Positions 35,444 through 44,906 of a stretch of DNA of 64,000 nucleotides are shown here, in pieces; positions within the stretch are counted from its first letter, which is position 1; each line of letters starts with the position of its first letter. The stretch covers positions 1 through 64,000 of the forward strand of contig JAHHHI010000073.1 in the NCBI GenBank assembly GCA_019359435.1. Direction: 5' to 3'. Both the position numbers and the translations under genes were made by a program. The notes beneath the pieces were generated by a model. The model was not told the DNA's origin. It saw nothing but the letters and a program-made list of their open reading frames with translations, and did no database searches. Origin of the DNA: Kaiparowitsia implicata GSE-PSE-MK54-09C. GTDB taxonomy: Bacteria; Cyanobacteriota; Cyanobacteriia; Elainellales; Elainellaceae.

Positions 35444-37567
35444 ATGAGCAACGAGCGAAAGGGAGTGGCTTCGAGGCAGCCGTCGCGGCGATCGCCCCAG
35501 CCGGGTAGCCAGCGGCAAGCACAGACGGTGCCCCCTGTGCCGCCCAAGACGACCGTTCGGCCCCAGGCCAGCCGCCAGGCGGAGCGTCAGCCTAGGCCTC
35601 AATCTGGGCGATCGCCCCAAGCTACCGCTTCAACCGGATATGAAATGCCCGAGCCTTGGGAGTCGGCCCGCGCGACTCGGTTCGCGCCGCTGCGGCGAGT
35701 CGTGACGCAAACCATGGGTGCTGCAACTAGCTGGCAGTCGCTGTTGCTCGTGGGCTCAGCCTCGGTGCTAGGGGTTGGCTGGCTGAGTGCGGCGCTGCTG
35801 TTTAAGCTGCCGTCGTTGCCCAACTGCCCTGCAACCTTCTGGCCGACCTCATCGGCGTCGCTGCGGCTCTATTGCGCCCAGCTCGCCGCGAATAAACAAA
35901 CGGTAGATGACCTGCTAGCGGCGATCGCCACCGTCAACGACCTGCCCCAAAATCATCCGATGCGTCCAGAGGCAGAGCGCCACATTCAGCAATGGGCCAA
36001 CGACATTCTTGATCTGGCCGATGAGACCTTTCATCGCGGCGAACTGCAGGGGGCGATCGCCATTGCCCAGCGCATCCCTCAAGATACCGATGCGCATCAG
36101 GATGTCTCTCGGCGCATTGAGTCTTGGCGAGAGGTCTGGGCCTCTGCTGAGTCGCTCTACGGCGAGGCAGAAGATCTGCTGTTTGATGGGCAAGACCCTC
36201 GCAAGGCCTTTGACCTAGCTGTGCAGTTGCTCACCGTGGGCAACCGCTATTGGGAAACCACTAAATACCAGCAGTTGCAGGACTTGATCACCGCTTCGCG
36301 GGAAGACGGCAGCCGCCTAGCAGAGATTCGTCAACTTGCGCGGCAAGGCGGGTTAACGAATCTGCTAAAAGCTGTTGAAATGGCCCGCGAGATCAAGCCC
36401 AATAGCCCCATTTACTCCTCGGCTCAGCGGCTAATCGATAGCATTGGGCGAGACATGATGGCCGTGGCTGAGGCGTCGCTAGACCGCCGCAACTTGGAAG
36501 AAGCGTTAGCAATCGTGGACGAAATTCCCAATACACCGGCTTTGCAGCAGGATGTGCAGGACTTTAAGACCGTGGCCCAGGCGCGAGCGCAGTCTTGGCA
36601 GGGCACCGTGGCTGATTTGCAGGCGGCAGTGGTGCAGCTGCAGCGGATGCGGAGCGATCGCCCCCTCTATGGCAAAGCCCAAGAGTGGATTGCCCGCTGG
36701 CAGCTTGAGATTCAGGATGTCGGCACTCTAGCGCGAGCAAGGGAAGTGGCCGCGCTCGGCACCCTCGGCGATTTGCGTGCTGCCATTGCCGAGGCTCGTG
36801 CCGTGCCCCGCGGTAATCCCCGATCTGATGAGGCCAATGAGCTGATTCGCGAGTGGACGACCGAGATCGAAACGACTGAAGATCGCCCACTGCTGACCCA
36901 AGCCGACTCCTATGCCAGTGTAGGTGACCTGCCGTCAGCGATCGCCGTGGCTCAACGAATTCGCTCAGGGCGCGCCTTACACGACGAGGCCCAAACCCGC
37001 ATTCAGGGCTGGACGAATCAAATTCAGCGGGCGCAAGATCAGCCGGTGCTTGATCGGGCGCGGCAGTTGGCCTCATCTGGGGATCTAACGGGGGCGATCG
37101 TCACCGCAGAGCGCATCCGAGCCGGACGCGTGTTGCATACGGATGCTCAAAACGAGCTACGCGCCTGGCGCACCCAGGTTGAAGCCCAATCGCAAATGCA
37201 GCAAGCTCGCAGCCTTGCCACTGCCCGCACGCCCGCCGCATTGCTAGAGAGTATTCGGCTTGCAGGGCAGGTGCCTGCGGGCACCTCGGTGTCTGCTGAG
37301 GCCACCCGCATGGTGAATCAGTGGAGCAGCGAGGTGCTGCAAGCCGCGCAAAGCCGGGCCGGGTATGACTTGGTTGGGGCGATCGCCCTGATGGAGCAAC
37401 TGCCACCCAACACGCCAGCCTATGCCCAAGCGCAGTCGCAACTGACTGGCCTGAGGCAGTTGCGCGACCAAATGGCACGTCCCGCCCGCGACTATTCGAT
37501 TGAGACAGAGGCAACAGAGACGCTGGAGCCCCTAGACGATGTGCTGCCGTTAGAAGAAGGGCAGTAG
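35444..37567 (+). CDS. Single-pass membrane protein with ~45-residue alpha-helical repeats
   Basis: The 707-residue protein starts with a Pro/Arg/Gln-rich cytoplasmic-type region (about 1-90). One transmembrane helix follows at about 100-127 (SLLLVGSASVLGVGWLSAALLF), and then a long helical part. There, units of about 45 residues recur, as in DQPVLDRARQLASSGDLTGAIVTAERIRAG and DRPLLTQADSYASVGDLPSAIAVAQRIRSG, each ending with a Trp helix. These resemble degenerate TPR/HEAT-like repeats. Similar proteins in cyanobacteria are called hypothetical or chromosome-segregation-ATPase-like, but no ATPase motif is visible here. Function unknown. Confidence 0.75.
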   Translation: MSNERKGVASRQPSRRSPQPGSQRQAQTVPPVPPKTTVRPQASRQAERQPRPQSGRSPQATASTGYEMPEPWESARATRFAPLRRVVTQTMGAATSWQSLLLVGSASVLGVGWLSAALLFKLPSLPNCPATFWPTSSASLRLYCAQLAANKQTVDDLLAAIATVNDLPQNHPMRPEAERHIQQWANDILDLADETFHRGELQGAIAIAQRIPQDTDAHQDVSRRIESWREVWASAESLYGEAEDLLFDGQDPRKAFDLAVQLLTVGNRYWETTKYQQLQDLITASREDGSRLAEIRQLARQGGLTNLLKAVEMAREIKPNSPIYSSAQRLIDSIGRDMMAVAEASLDRRNLEEALAIVDEIPNTPALQQDVQDFKTVAQARAQSWQGTVADLQAAVVQLQRMRSDRPLYGKAQEWIARWQLEIQDVGTLARAREVAALGTLGDLRAAIAEARAVPRGNPRSDEANELIREWTTEIETTEDRPLLTQADSYASVGDLPSAIAVAQRIRSGRALHDEAQTRIQGWTNQIQRAQDQPVLDRARQLASSGDLTGAIVTAERIRAGRVLHTDAQNELRAWRTQVEAQSQMQQARSLATARTPAALLESIRLAGQVPAGTSVSAEATRMVNQWSSEVLQAAQSRAGYDLVGAIALMEQLPPNTPAYAQAQSQLTGLRQLRDQMARPARDYSIETEATETLEPLDDVLPLEEGQ

Positions 37568-37639
37568 CAGGCCAATAGCGGGCTAGTAGCGGCCCTCAAA
37601 AGCAGGCGCGTCGCCAGAGTCAAAGAAGGGTAGAACAGT

Positions 37640-37681
37640 GTGACTGCGGCGTTGTGACTGCGGCGTTGTGACTGCGGCGTT
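37640..37681. repeat. Three tandem copies of a 14-bp unit
   Basis: GTGACTGCGGCGTT occurs at 37640, 37654 and 37668. The last copy runs into the stop codon region of the TPR gene at 37680. Confidence 0.75.
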
Positions 37682-38726
37682 AGCTTCTGGGCTTAGTCTT
37701 GCTATATTGGCTGGCTCGGGCATAGTCGCCAATGGAGCAGCAGAGGGCTTTGAGGCTATTGAGCGCTTGCTGCATCAGACTGCTGTCGTTAGCAGTTTGC
37801 GCCAGCTTGAGCCGCTGTTCGCAGCAGTTAATGGCTAGCTCGTAGTTGTTCTGGGTTTCGTAGATCGCGCAGAGGCTTTCGAGTGCTTGATCCTCATTGC
37901 GGCGATCGCCCAGTTCCTGCGCCAAAATCAGCCGCTGACGGTGATAGCCAATCGCTTTGTCATAAGCTTCTACGGAATGACAGGCGATCGCCAGGTTTTT
38001 TAACACTTGCCCTTCTAGCGCTCGGTCGCCATGCTGCTGGGCGAGGCTATGCAGCCGTTCATAACAAACAATAGTTTGTTCATGATCCGCCTTGGCATGG
38101 TACGCATTGCCCAAGTTGCGTAGCACCTGCACCTGCACCTGCACCTGCACCTCGTCTAGATCTTTCGCTAATTCGAGGGCTCGGCTGTAGTAGGCGATCG
38201 CGCGATCGCAATCGTTCATCGCTTTGAACACCATGCCGAGGTTATTGAGCGCAGCCACTTCGCCCCGGCGATCTTGAATTTCGCGGGCAATCTTCAAACT
38301 TTCCAGCTTGTATTCCACCGCTTTGTCGTAATAGTGCAAGTGGCGGTAAGCGTTCCCCAAATTGCCCAGCGCCTGTCGCTCGGTTTTGCGATCGCACACC
38401 TGCCGAGCGATCGCCAACGCTTGATAGGAATGGGCGATCGCTTTCTGATAATGCGCTAGCGCATAGTAAGTCAGCCCAATGCCGCTGAGGGTTGCGCCTT
38501 CCCCCTGCATATCCGGCAGCCGTCGATAGTGCACCAGCACCTGTTGAAACGTGTTCAACGCTGCTTCATAATCTCGAATTTGATATTGCTCAATCGCCTG
38601 TTCTAGCAGCGCATCCAGCTCCAGTTTAGTTGTGTCGGGCACCAAGCAACCCGGTTCGCCTCGGTCAAGAATTCGCTCCGTAGGGGGCACAAACGTTTCA
38701 TGATAGGCATCTGGTGAGTTCACCAT
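37680..38726 (-). CDS. TPR-repeat protein with a hexanucleotide microsatellite
   Basis: The 348-residue protein has about seven tetratricopeptide units of ~40 residues from residue 35 onwards, such as GNLGNAYRHLHYYDKAVEYK, NNLGMVFKAMNDCDRAIAYY and KNLAIACHSVEAYDKAIGYH. The spacing suggests a Kinesin-light-chain/Fis1-type solenoid for protein binding. No enzyme domain is attached. Between units four and five, five copies of GCACCT (38123-38152 on the plus strand) encode a VQVQVQVQV insertion in an inter-repeat segment. Six-base changes would keep the frame, so repeat number can vary without breaking the protein. Confidence 0.88.
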   Translation of the reverse strand: MVNSPDAYHETFVPPTERILDRGEPGCLVPDTTKLELDALLEQAIEQYQIRDYEAALNTFQQVLVHYRRLPDMQGEGATLSGIGLTYYALAHYQKAIAHSYQALAIARQVCDRKTERQALGNLGNAYRHLHYYDKAVEYKLESLKIAREIQDRRGEVAALNNLGMVFKAMNDCDRAIAYYSRALELAKDLDEVQVQVQVQVLRNLGNAYHAKADHEQTIVCYERLHSLAQQHGDRALEGQVLKNLAIACHSVEAYDKAIGYHRQRLILAQELGDRRNEDQALESLCAIYETQNNYELAINCCEQRLKLAQTANDSSLMQQALNSLKALCCSIGDYARASQYSKTKPRS

Positions 38727-39614
38727 AGCTCAGCCTCCGTTCGGGGTAACGCGGCAACATCCCCCAGCCATTGAGGAGATGATCCGCCTGGGTTTTGCTT
38801 AGACTGACCCCATAGGGTGCGAGGAGTAGATGCCTGTAAGCCCTGATGGCCGTTTCCCTTTAGGGCTAGGCCGATGGTTCTGGCACATCTGAACCTCAGA
38901 GGAGTTCCCCTATAGCATCCAGAGAATCCGATGCCCTGTGTGGACAGAGTGACCCAATTGAGTGCCCCAAAGCGCTGATGCTCTGCGGGGCTGAGCATGG
39001 TAGCGCTGCAGGGCGCAGCAATGGGATGGAGGATGGGGAAAGGGATATACATGGCGTTACTAAGACAGACAAGATGGTAGCTAACAGCGCCAATTCGGCC
39101 CTTGAGCACTCTACTCAGCGAGGAAGGATGTGAGGGCAAGTATGGCTGAATAGGCCTGGAGTGCTAACGCCTGATTGCCAGCTTCATCATTCCGTCACAA
39201 AAGTTGCGTGTATCTTTTTATTTTTATCGACTTTTCTAGAGTATTCAATCGATCGCGAAACCTACAGGGTAGATGCCCTGATATTTACAGGTCTTGCTCG
39301 ACGATCCCAGTGAAAATGCATCCGTGTATCTCCGTAAGTGACATTATATTTTTCAATGGAAAAGATACCTAACGTCAGTTCGGGTTAAGAGGGTTTTGGG
39401 GCATCGCGCGTCGCGCGATGCCCCAAAACCCTTAATGTGCCGTGCGCGTCGCGCACGGCACATTAAGGGTTTGAGCTTATCCCGAACTCAGGTTACCTAA
39501 ATACTAGGTTGTCTCAGCCAGTGGTCAGCATCGACGCTGTGTTTGCAGGCCGGTCAGGCTGCGGCTGCGGTGCTAGGCTGAAGGGGTGAGTCTTCTCAAG
39601 AGTTCAAGATTATT
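38727..39614. other. Intergenic region with a complete family B element
   Basis: The family B element occupies 39370-39495. A 139-codon minus-strand frame at 38720-39139 overlaps the TPR gene start and has no recognisable features, so it is not called. AT-rich DNA at 39200-39365 shows no gene. Confidence 0.4.
39370..39495. repeat. Complete family B element: terminal inverted repeats around two perfect hairpins
   Basis: The left end TAACGTCAGTTCGGGTTAAG (39370-39389) and the right end CTTATCCCGAACTCAGGTTA (39476-39495) pair at about 16 of 20 positions. Inside, a 20-bp stem (39391-39410 with 39412-39431) and a second 20-bp stem (39428-39447 with 39451-39470) are both perfect, with loops of one and three bases. 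No coding capacity. Confidence 0.8.
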
Positions 39615-41255
39615 GTGAGTTCCGTATTTGCTGACGAGCATCTGCTGTTTTCCCCTGTGACGCCTCAGGCAGATGCCATCCCCACCATCTTTGCGTTTCC
39701 CAATGAGTACACCGTTGGCATTACTAGCCTCGGCTATCAGGTGGTGTGGGCAGCGTTAGCTCTCAATCCCAGGGTGCAGGTGAGTCGGCTGTTTACCGAT
39801 GTGCAGGAGAGCTTGCCGTCCCGGCCTGAGCTGCTGGGTTTTTCAGTGTCTTGGGAGTTGGACTATGTCAATATTCTGAGCTTGCTAGAGCGGCTAGAGG
39901 TTCCCCTGCGGGCGGCAGATCGCACCGATGCTCATCCCCTAGTATTTGGGGGTGGCCCGGTGCTAACGGCCAATCCAGAACCCTTTGCCGATTTTTTTGA
40001 TGTGGTGCTGCTGGGGGATGGTGAGCATCTGCTGGAGGCGTTTGTTGCGGCCTATGACGCGGTGCGAGGCGCGAGCCGGAGGGAGGTGTTGCGGCATCTG
40101 GCACAGGTGCCGGGGGTCTATGTCCCCAGCTTATATACGGTGACCTATGAGGCGACGGATGGAGCGATTGCTTACATCCTGCCGATCGATTCGGCCATTC
40201 CCCCTGAGGTAGAAAAGCAGACCTATCGCGGCAATGTGCTGTCTGCGTCTACGGTGGTGACGCCACGGGCAGCCTGGGAGAGTATTTATATGGTGGAGGT
40301 GGTGCGGAGCTGCCCAGAGATGTGCCGCTTTTGTCTGGCGAGCTATCTCACGCTGCCGTTTCGCCCTGCCAGTTTCGAGGCGTCGCTGATTCCGGCGATT
40401 GAGCGCGGGCTAACGGCCACTCGCCGCTTGGGGCTGCTGGGAGCCTCGGTGACGCAGCATCCTGAATTTGAGGATGTATTGGACTATCTTGATCAGCCTC
40501 AGTTTGATGGCGTGCGCGTTAGCCTATCCTCTGTTCGCACCAATACCGTGACCGAAAAGCTGGCGCGGGTGTTGGTGAAGCGGGAGTCGCGGTCTATCAC
40601 CATTGCGGTGGAAAGTGGGAGCGATCGCCTGCGCCGCATCATCAATAAAAAGCTGGAGAATGACGAAATTGTGCAAGCTGCGGTTCACGCCAAAGCGGGC
40701 GGTCTTAGCAGCCTCAAGCTGTATGGCATGGCGGGCATCCCCGGCGAAGAGCCCGACGACATCGCGGCAACTGTGGCGATGATGCAGCAGCTCAAGCGCG
40801 CTGCCCCCGGACTGCGACTGACGCTCGGGTGCAGCACCTTTGTGCCCAAGGCTCACACGCCGTTCCAGTGGCAGGGAGTAAACCCCCAAGCAGAAAAACG
40901 ACTGAAGCTCTTGCAGAAACAGTTGCGCCCAATGGGGGTGGATTTTCGACCTGAAAGCTACAACTGGTCGGTGATTCAAGCGCTTATCTCTCGGGGCGAT
41001 CGCCGCCTCTCACCCCTTTTAGAGCAGGTGCGCCACTATGGCGACACGCTGGGGAGTTATCGCCGCGCCTTTAAGGAATTTCGCGGTCAACTGCCGCCGC
41101 TTGACTATTATGTGTTTTCTGATTGGGATACTGACCAGATGCTGCCGTGGGATCATCTGCGGGGCCCCCTCCCCAAATCGACGTTGGTCAAACACAGAGA
41201 CAGTGCCCTAGTCGTTGACGCCCCGCTGCTTGACGCCCAACCGGCACTCACCTAG
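39615..41255 (+). CDS. B12-binding-domain-like radical SAM protein
   Basis: The 546-residue protein has an N-terminal region like the cobalamin-binding domain of radical SAM enzymes (residues 20-160, with LGFSVSWELDYVNILSLL and LVFGGGPVLTANPEPFADFFD). The radical SAM core contains the iron-sulfur motif RSCPEMCRFC near residue 232, followed by ESGSDRLRRIINK and KLYGMAGIPGEEPDDI. The layout matches uncharacterised cyanobacterial proteins related to TIGR03960-type enzymes. The chemistry is unknown; methylation or another radical reaction is possible. Translation starts at GTG 39615, which fits the N-terminus. Confidence 0.85.
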   Translation: MSSVFADEHLLFSPVTPQADAIPTIFAFPNEYTVGITSLGYQVVWAALALNPRVQVSRLFTDVQESLPSRPELLGFSVSWELDYVNILSLLERLEVPLRAADRTDAHPLVFGGGPVLTANPEPFADFFDVVLLGDGEHLLEAFVAAYDAVRGASRREVLRHLAQVPGVYVPSLYTVTYEATDGAIAYILPIDSAIPPEVEKQTYRGNVLSASTVVTPRAAWESIYMVEVVRSCPEMCRFCLASYLTLPFRPASFEASLIPAIERGLTATRRLGLLGASVTQHPEFEDVLDYLDQPQFDGVRVSLSSVRTNTVTEKLARVLVKRESRSITIAVESGSDRLRRIINKKLENDEIVQAAVHAKAGGLSSLKLYGMAGIPGEEPDDIAATVAMMQQLKRAAPGLRLTLGCSTFVPKAHTPFQWQGVNPQAEKRLKLLQKQLRPMGVDFRPESYNWSVIQALISRGDRRLSPLLEQVRHYGDTLGSYRRAFKEFRGQLPPLDYYVFSDWDTDQMLPWDHLRGPLPKSTLVKHRDSALVVDAPLLDAQPALT

Positions 41256-41335
41256 GTAACCGGAGTTTAGGTTAGACCGGTTGTGGGCTCTAGTGTGCCA
41301 ACGGAATTCGCCAAACGAACGTTCAAATAAAGAAC

Positions 41336-41372
41336 AAAAAAGCGCGTCCTGATTGCAATCAGGACGCGCTTT
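41336..41372 (-). terminator. Intrinsic terminator of glpX
   Basis: A 17-bp perfect stem (AAAGCGCGTCCTGATTG with its complement, 41339-41372) is followed on the minus strand by TTTTTTG. It lies just downstream of the glpX stop codon and could also slow plus-strand transcription from the radical SAM gene. Confidence 0.85.
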
Positions 41373-41408
41373 GTAGAACCTACTAATTGTGAATTAGGGG
41401 CGAGCGTT

Positions 41409-42449
41409 CTACCGCAGCTGAAGCGCCTTGGTTTTGTCTGCCATGTGGATGGTATCGACAAACCGCACCGTTTTGGACTGGGTAGAGATGACCAGGCTCT
41501 GGGTACGAGAACCGCCCCCAAAGAAGCGCACTCCTTCCATCAGCACGCCGGGGGTGATGCCGCAAGCAGCAAACAGCACCGTCTTGCCCGAGGCCAGCTC
41601 TTCTGTTTCGTAGACCTTGTCAGGATCGCTGATGTTCATTTCGGATAGGCGGGCTAGGTTGCCTTCTTTGGTCATGTTGGCCCATTCCTTGGTTTTCACC
41701 ACGGCAGGGTCATAGACCAATTGCCCTTGAAAGTGACCGCCTAGGCACTTCATTGCAGCGGCAGAAATGACCCCCTCAGGAGCCGCACCGATGCCCATCA
41801 GAGCGTGGGTGTTGGTGCCGTTAAAGGCGCAGGAAATGGCCGCAGACACATCGCCATCGCTGATGAGTCGCACGCGAGCACCCGCCTCGCGAATCTCAGC
41901 AATTAGCTCATCGTGACGCTCTCGCTTCATCACGACCACGACGAGTTCATCAATGGAACGGTCAAGGCACTCCGACAAAATCTTGAGGTTTTCGGTGGCG
42001 CTCTTGCGAATGTCTACTTTGCCTTTTGCAGCAGCGGGTGCCGCGAGCTTTTTCATGTAGAAGTCGGGTGCGTTGAACAGGCCGCCTTTTTCGGCGATCG
42101 CCAGCACTGCCATTGCACCAGGCTGACCATAGGCGCAGAGATTGGTGCCTTCGCAGGGGTCAACGGCGATGTCAATTTCCATCAACTCTTCAGGGTTGCA
42201 GAAATCTTTGGCATCAGGCTGGGTGCAAATGCCGACTTCCTCCCCAATGAAGAGCATCGGAGCATCATCCCGCTCCCCTTCCCCAATGACGATGCGACCG
42301 CGCATCTGAATCTTGTTCATGCGCTCGCGCATGGCTTCTACTGCTACTCGATCGGCTTCATTTTTGTCGCCTTTTCCCATCAACCGGGCAGAGGCGATCG
42401 CCGCCTGTTCTACCACCTCAATAATTTCTAAGCCAAGAGTCGCTTCCAC
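41409..42449 (-). CDS. glpX: Class II fructose-1,6-/sedoheptulose-1,7-bisphosphatase
   Basis: This is the bifunctional F/SBPase of cyanobacteria, which dephosphorylates FBP and SBP in the Calvin cycle and gluconeogenesis. The 346-residue protein has the GlpX-family motifs: [51 protein letters not shown] with the metal-binding [16 protein letters not shown], and [20 protein letters not shown]. Its length and ending match the family. Upstream is the usual light-regulated cyanobacterial context in general, though no redox Cys pair can be assigned. It has its own strong terminator. Confidence 0.96.
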   Translation of the reverse strand: MEATLGLEIIEVVEQAAIASARLMGKGDKNEADRVAVEAMRERMNKIQMRGRIVIGEGERDDAPMLFIGEEVGICTQPDAKDFCNPEELMEIDIAVDPCEGTNLCAYGQPGAMAVLAIAEKGGLFNAPDFYMKKLAAPAAAKGKVDIRKSATENLKILSECLDRSIDELVVVVMKRERHDELIAEIREAGARVRLISDGDVSAAISCAFNGTNTHALMGIGAAPEGVISAAAMKCLGGHFQGQLVYDPAVVKTKEWANMTKEGNLARLSEMNISDPDKVYETEELASGKTVLFAACGITPGVLMEGVRFFGGGSRTQSLVISTQSKTVRFVDTIHMADKTKALQLR

Positions 42450-42574
42450 CTGAGATCGCCTCCAACTGCTGAGTTTGCGTCACTTTCCAGACCGTGTTTC
42501 AGTGTATGAGTTTACCAGACTGAGGGGATCGGCAACACACCTTGACGATCTCTCTTGCTAAACTGGCGCGCTGG

Positions 42575-43351
42575 CTAACCCTTGAAATGGGCAGGGGCCA
42601 ACTGCTCCCGCGCAACTAGCACGCCGGGTTCGTGCTGCATCGGCAGTGTCGTGACCTGATCTAACTGGGCGCAAAATACCAAATCTTCATGGCAGTTCAG
42701 CCGCATCAGCCGCTTGCCGTGGCTGGCATGTTGCAGCAATTCAAGCAGGCGATCGCCCCATTCCACAAACAGTGCCGTGGCGGCGATCGCCTCATCATTC
42801 CCCGCCAGATCCCCCAGTGCCAGACCTGTCGCGGACTGCAAGGCATCCAAAATCGCGCCCGCGCAAACAGTATCTTCTAGCGCAAAGGTTCCTTCCCAGC
42901 CTGAGCCTACAATCCACACGGTCTCCGGGCGCGTTGCGGCGAGGTAATCGACAGCGGCCTGTCGATTGATCAGGGCCACAGCCAGCACGGCGGTGGCCCC
43001 TTTGACACTGGTGAGGGCGCGAGTGCCGTTGGTGGTGCTGATGAAGAGTCGCCGCCCCGCCATGCGGTCGGGCGTGCAGGCGAGGGGCGAGTTGCCAAAG
43101 TCAAACCCGTCGACTTGGCTACCGCCCCGCTCTCCGGCGCGCAGACGCTGGTGAGCCGGCCAGGCATCACTGACTCGAATCAGCTCGTCTAAATCACTGA
43201 AGGCTTGGACGGCCTCTGCTCCGGCATGTAGGGCTGCAGTGATAGTGGTGGTAGCCCGCAGCACATCGATGGCGATCGCACAATCGGGTGTGCTATCTGT
43301 AGGAATTTGCTCAGGGGTGTGGAATACGGAAACCTTCACAAGGGCGCTCAC
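42575..43351 (-). CDS. comB: 2-phosphosulfolactate phosphatase family protein
   Basis: A Mg2+-dependent phosphatase named after coenzyme M biosynthesis, where it converts 2-phosphosulfolactate to sulfolactate. In 258 residues the family motifs are [17 protein letters not shown] near residue 25, [17 protein letters not shown] near 75, [11 protein letters not shown] near 103, and [19 protein letters not shown] near 150. Cyanobacteria do not make coenzyme M, so the product is probably sulfolactate or a related compound, or another substrate; this is inference. Confidence 0.9.
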   Translation of the reverse strand: MSALVKVSVFHTPEQIPTDSTPDCAIAIDVLRATTTITAALHAGAEAVQAFSDLDELIRVSDAWPAHQRLRAGERGGSQVDGFDFGNSPLACTPDRMAGRRLFISTTNGTRALTSVKGATAVLAVALINRQAAVDYLAATRPETVWIVGSGWEGTFALEDTVCAGAILDALQSATGLALGDLAGNDEAIAATALFVEWGDRLLELLQHASHGKRLMRLNCHEDLVFCAQLDQVTTLPMQHEPGVLVAREQLAPAHFKG

Positions 43352-43655
43352 TTATCACAATTGTTGCCAAACTTAATCATACGAGCTAGTGGCAGCACTC
43401 GCAGGTTTAAAGCAATTGAGCACTCCCAAAAGAGGCTGAGGCGCGGGTTGACGTGGGCAAAGGGCGATCGCCCCATAAGCACCCTCTGGCCTATCTAAAG
43501 GCAGATTGCAGCGTGAGTCAGTGGGGAGACTATAGAATTGGGAGAGAAATTATGAGGATTGCATGAAGCCTAAAGAAGGGGAACTCTGCCTGGTGGAGTT
43601 GCCTGCTTAGGGCTTTTTTCGGAAAGGCCATCCCTCTTCTAAGAGCAGCCCTGCA
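43352..43655. other. Intergenic region upstream of comB and the Cys-rich gene
   Basis: It contains the comB leader, a HIP1 palindrome (GGGCGATCGCCC near 43461) and a sequence near 43564-43615 that ends in GGGCTTTTTTCGG after CTCTGCCTGGTGGAG, which could be a weak terminator. A 15-codon frame MKPKEGELCLVELPA starts at 43563; I do not call it a gene. Confidence 0.3.
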
Positions 43656-44081
43656 TTGAGTGAACAATCATGCATGCCCACAAAAAAACTGCTGATTGAT
43701 GGGGGGTGTTCTTCGTCCGAAGTCTCCTTACCTGTATTCAGTCTGTCCGCATCTGGTTTATCCGAGTTTTTGCGCGTTGTGTGGGTGTCGATGCCAGTTC
43801 CTCGCGTCCCATTTCAAACCGCCAACGACTGCTTTCGCAAGGCAGACCATGCGCGCTGGCAGCGACTGCAAAGCAAGCGCCATATTTTGCGATCGCAGCT
43901 TGGGTTCAATGACGCGCTTACCTCGCAGCCCCCAGGCTGTCAAAGCTGTCGGCATCATCACGGAGTTGCCTATGGGTATGGCGATCGCCGTACTGTATTG
44001 GTCTGCGGAATGCACCCCTATGGCTGGCAAGGACGCACCTGCCCCGACTGGCAAGCCGAGCCAAGTTCATACATTTCATAA
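43656..44081 (+). CDS. Small Cys/His-rich hypothetical protein
   Basis: The C-terminal half looks like a conserved cyanobacterial protein: GCQSCRHHHGVAYGYGDR then LVCGMHPYGWQGRTCPDWQ, giving a C-x2-C-x2-HHH and C-x2-H-x9-C set suitable for one metal site. The N-terminal 45 residues look less certain; a start at 43791 (MPVPRVPFQTANDCF) is likely. Two other frames are open across the same DNA, but only this one shows the motif. Function unknown. Confidence 0.6.
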   Translation: MSEQSCMPTKKLLIDGGCSSSEVSLPVFSLSASGLSEFLRVVWVSMPVPRVPFQTANDCFRKADHARWQRLQSKRHILRSQLGFNDALTSQPPGCQSCRHHHGVAYGYGDRRTVLVCGMHPYGWQGRTCPDWQAEPSSYIS

Positions 44082-44366
44082 ATTGTAAGACTGGCGCATT
44101 GCATGCAGCGTCTTGGGAATGTTGGGCAATGTTGCAGAGGCTTAGCCGCCCCAAAATCGCCCCGCTGCGTTAGTCCTAAAATCTTCTGATCTCAAAGACC
44201 TGCTCAATGCAGGGGTTCTGACGGTTGCCGATGGACTGATGGCGTTCTCTAGTCGCGATCCCAGTACTCCCAGTGCTCCCGGAGCTGAGAAGGGTGCGAT
44301 CGCCCAGCCTGCCGAAATGTGCCATGCAGTGGGAGAATGAAAGCGACAGATTTACCAGTTCTCCCC

Positions 44367-44906
44367 ATGCTGAAGCGAATTGCAGCGGTCGTCCTTCTTG
44401 TGTTAAGCCTCAGCCTTCAAGGCTGCATTGCTCCAGCCGCAGGCTTAAAAAGCTACGTTGATAGCTATGATGGGTATCAGTTTCTCTACCCCAATGGCTG
44501 GCTACCGGTGCAGGTGTCGGGTGGGCCAGACGTGGTGCTGCACGATTTGATTGAGGAAACAGAAAATGTCAGCGTGGTGATTAGCCCTGTGCCCGATGGC
44601 AAAACCTTAGAAGACATCGGCACGCCTAGCGAAGTGGGCTATAAGCTATCCAAAAATGCGATCGCCCCCCCCGACTCAGGCCGCACCGCAGACCTCATCA
44701 ACGCCGAAGCCCGAGAACTGCACGACGTCACCTACTACCTGCTGGAATATGCCGTGCAGTTGCCCAACCAGGCCCGTCACAACTTAGCCAGTGTGGTTGT
44801 GCGACGCAACCAGTTGTATACCCTCAACATATCCACTACCGAAAAACGCTGGGACAAAGCTCACGAGCTGTTTCAACAAGTCGTGGACTCGTTTGAAGTG
44901 TATTAG
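44367..44906 (+). CDS. psbP: CyanoP / PsbP-like lipoprotein
   Basis: Cyanobacterial PsbP homologue on the lumenal face of thylakoids, associated with photosystem II assembly. The N-terminus MLKRIAAVVLLVLSLSLQGC is a lipoprotein signal with lipobox LQGC. The mature part begins GLKSYVDSYDGYQFLYPNGW, typical of PsbP, followed by NVSVVISPV and HNLASVVVRRNQLYTLNIS and ends with QQVVDSFEVY. ATGs at 44337 and 44319 are also in frame; the one at 44367 gives the most normal signal peptide. Confidence 0.9.
   Translation: MLKRIAAVVLLVLSLSLQGCIAPAAGLKSYVDSYDGYQFLYPNGWLPVQVSGGPDVVLHDLIEETENVSVVISPVPDGKTLEDIGTPSEVGYKLSKNAIAPPDSGRTADLINAEARELHDVTYYLLEYAVQLPNQARHNLASVVVRRNQLYTLNISTTEKRWDKAHELFQQVVDSFEVY

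Noticed and set aside
38720-39139. A 139-codon minus-strand frame upstream of the TPR gene
   Set aside because: It overlaps the TPR gene start and has no motif; more likely promoter/leader DNA.
41336-41372. The strong hairpin as part of a mobile repeat
   Set aside because: It has a minus-strand T-run directly downstream of glpX, and no copies were seen elsewhere; an ordinary terminator explains it.
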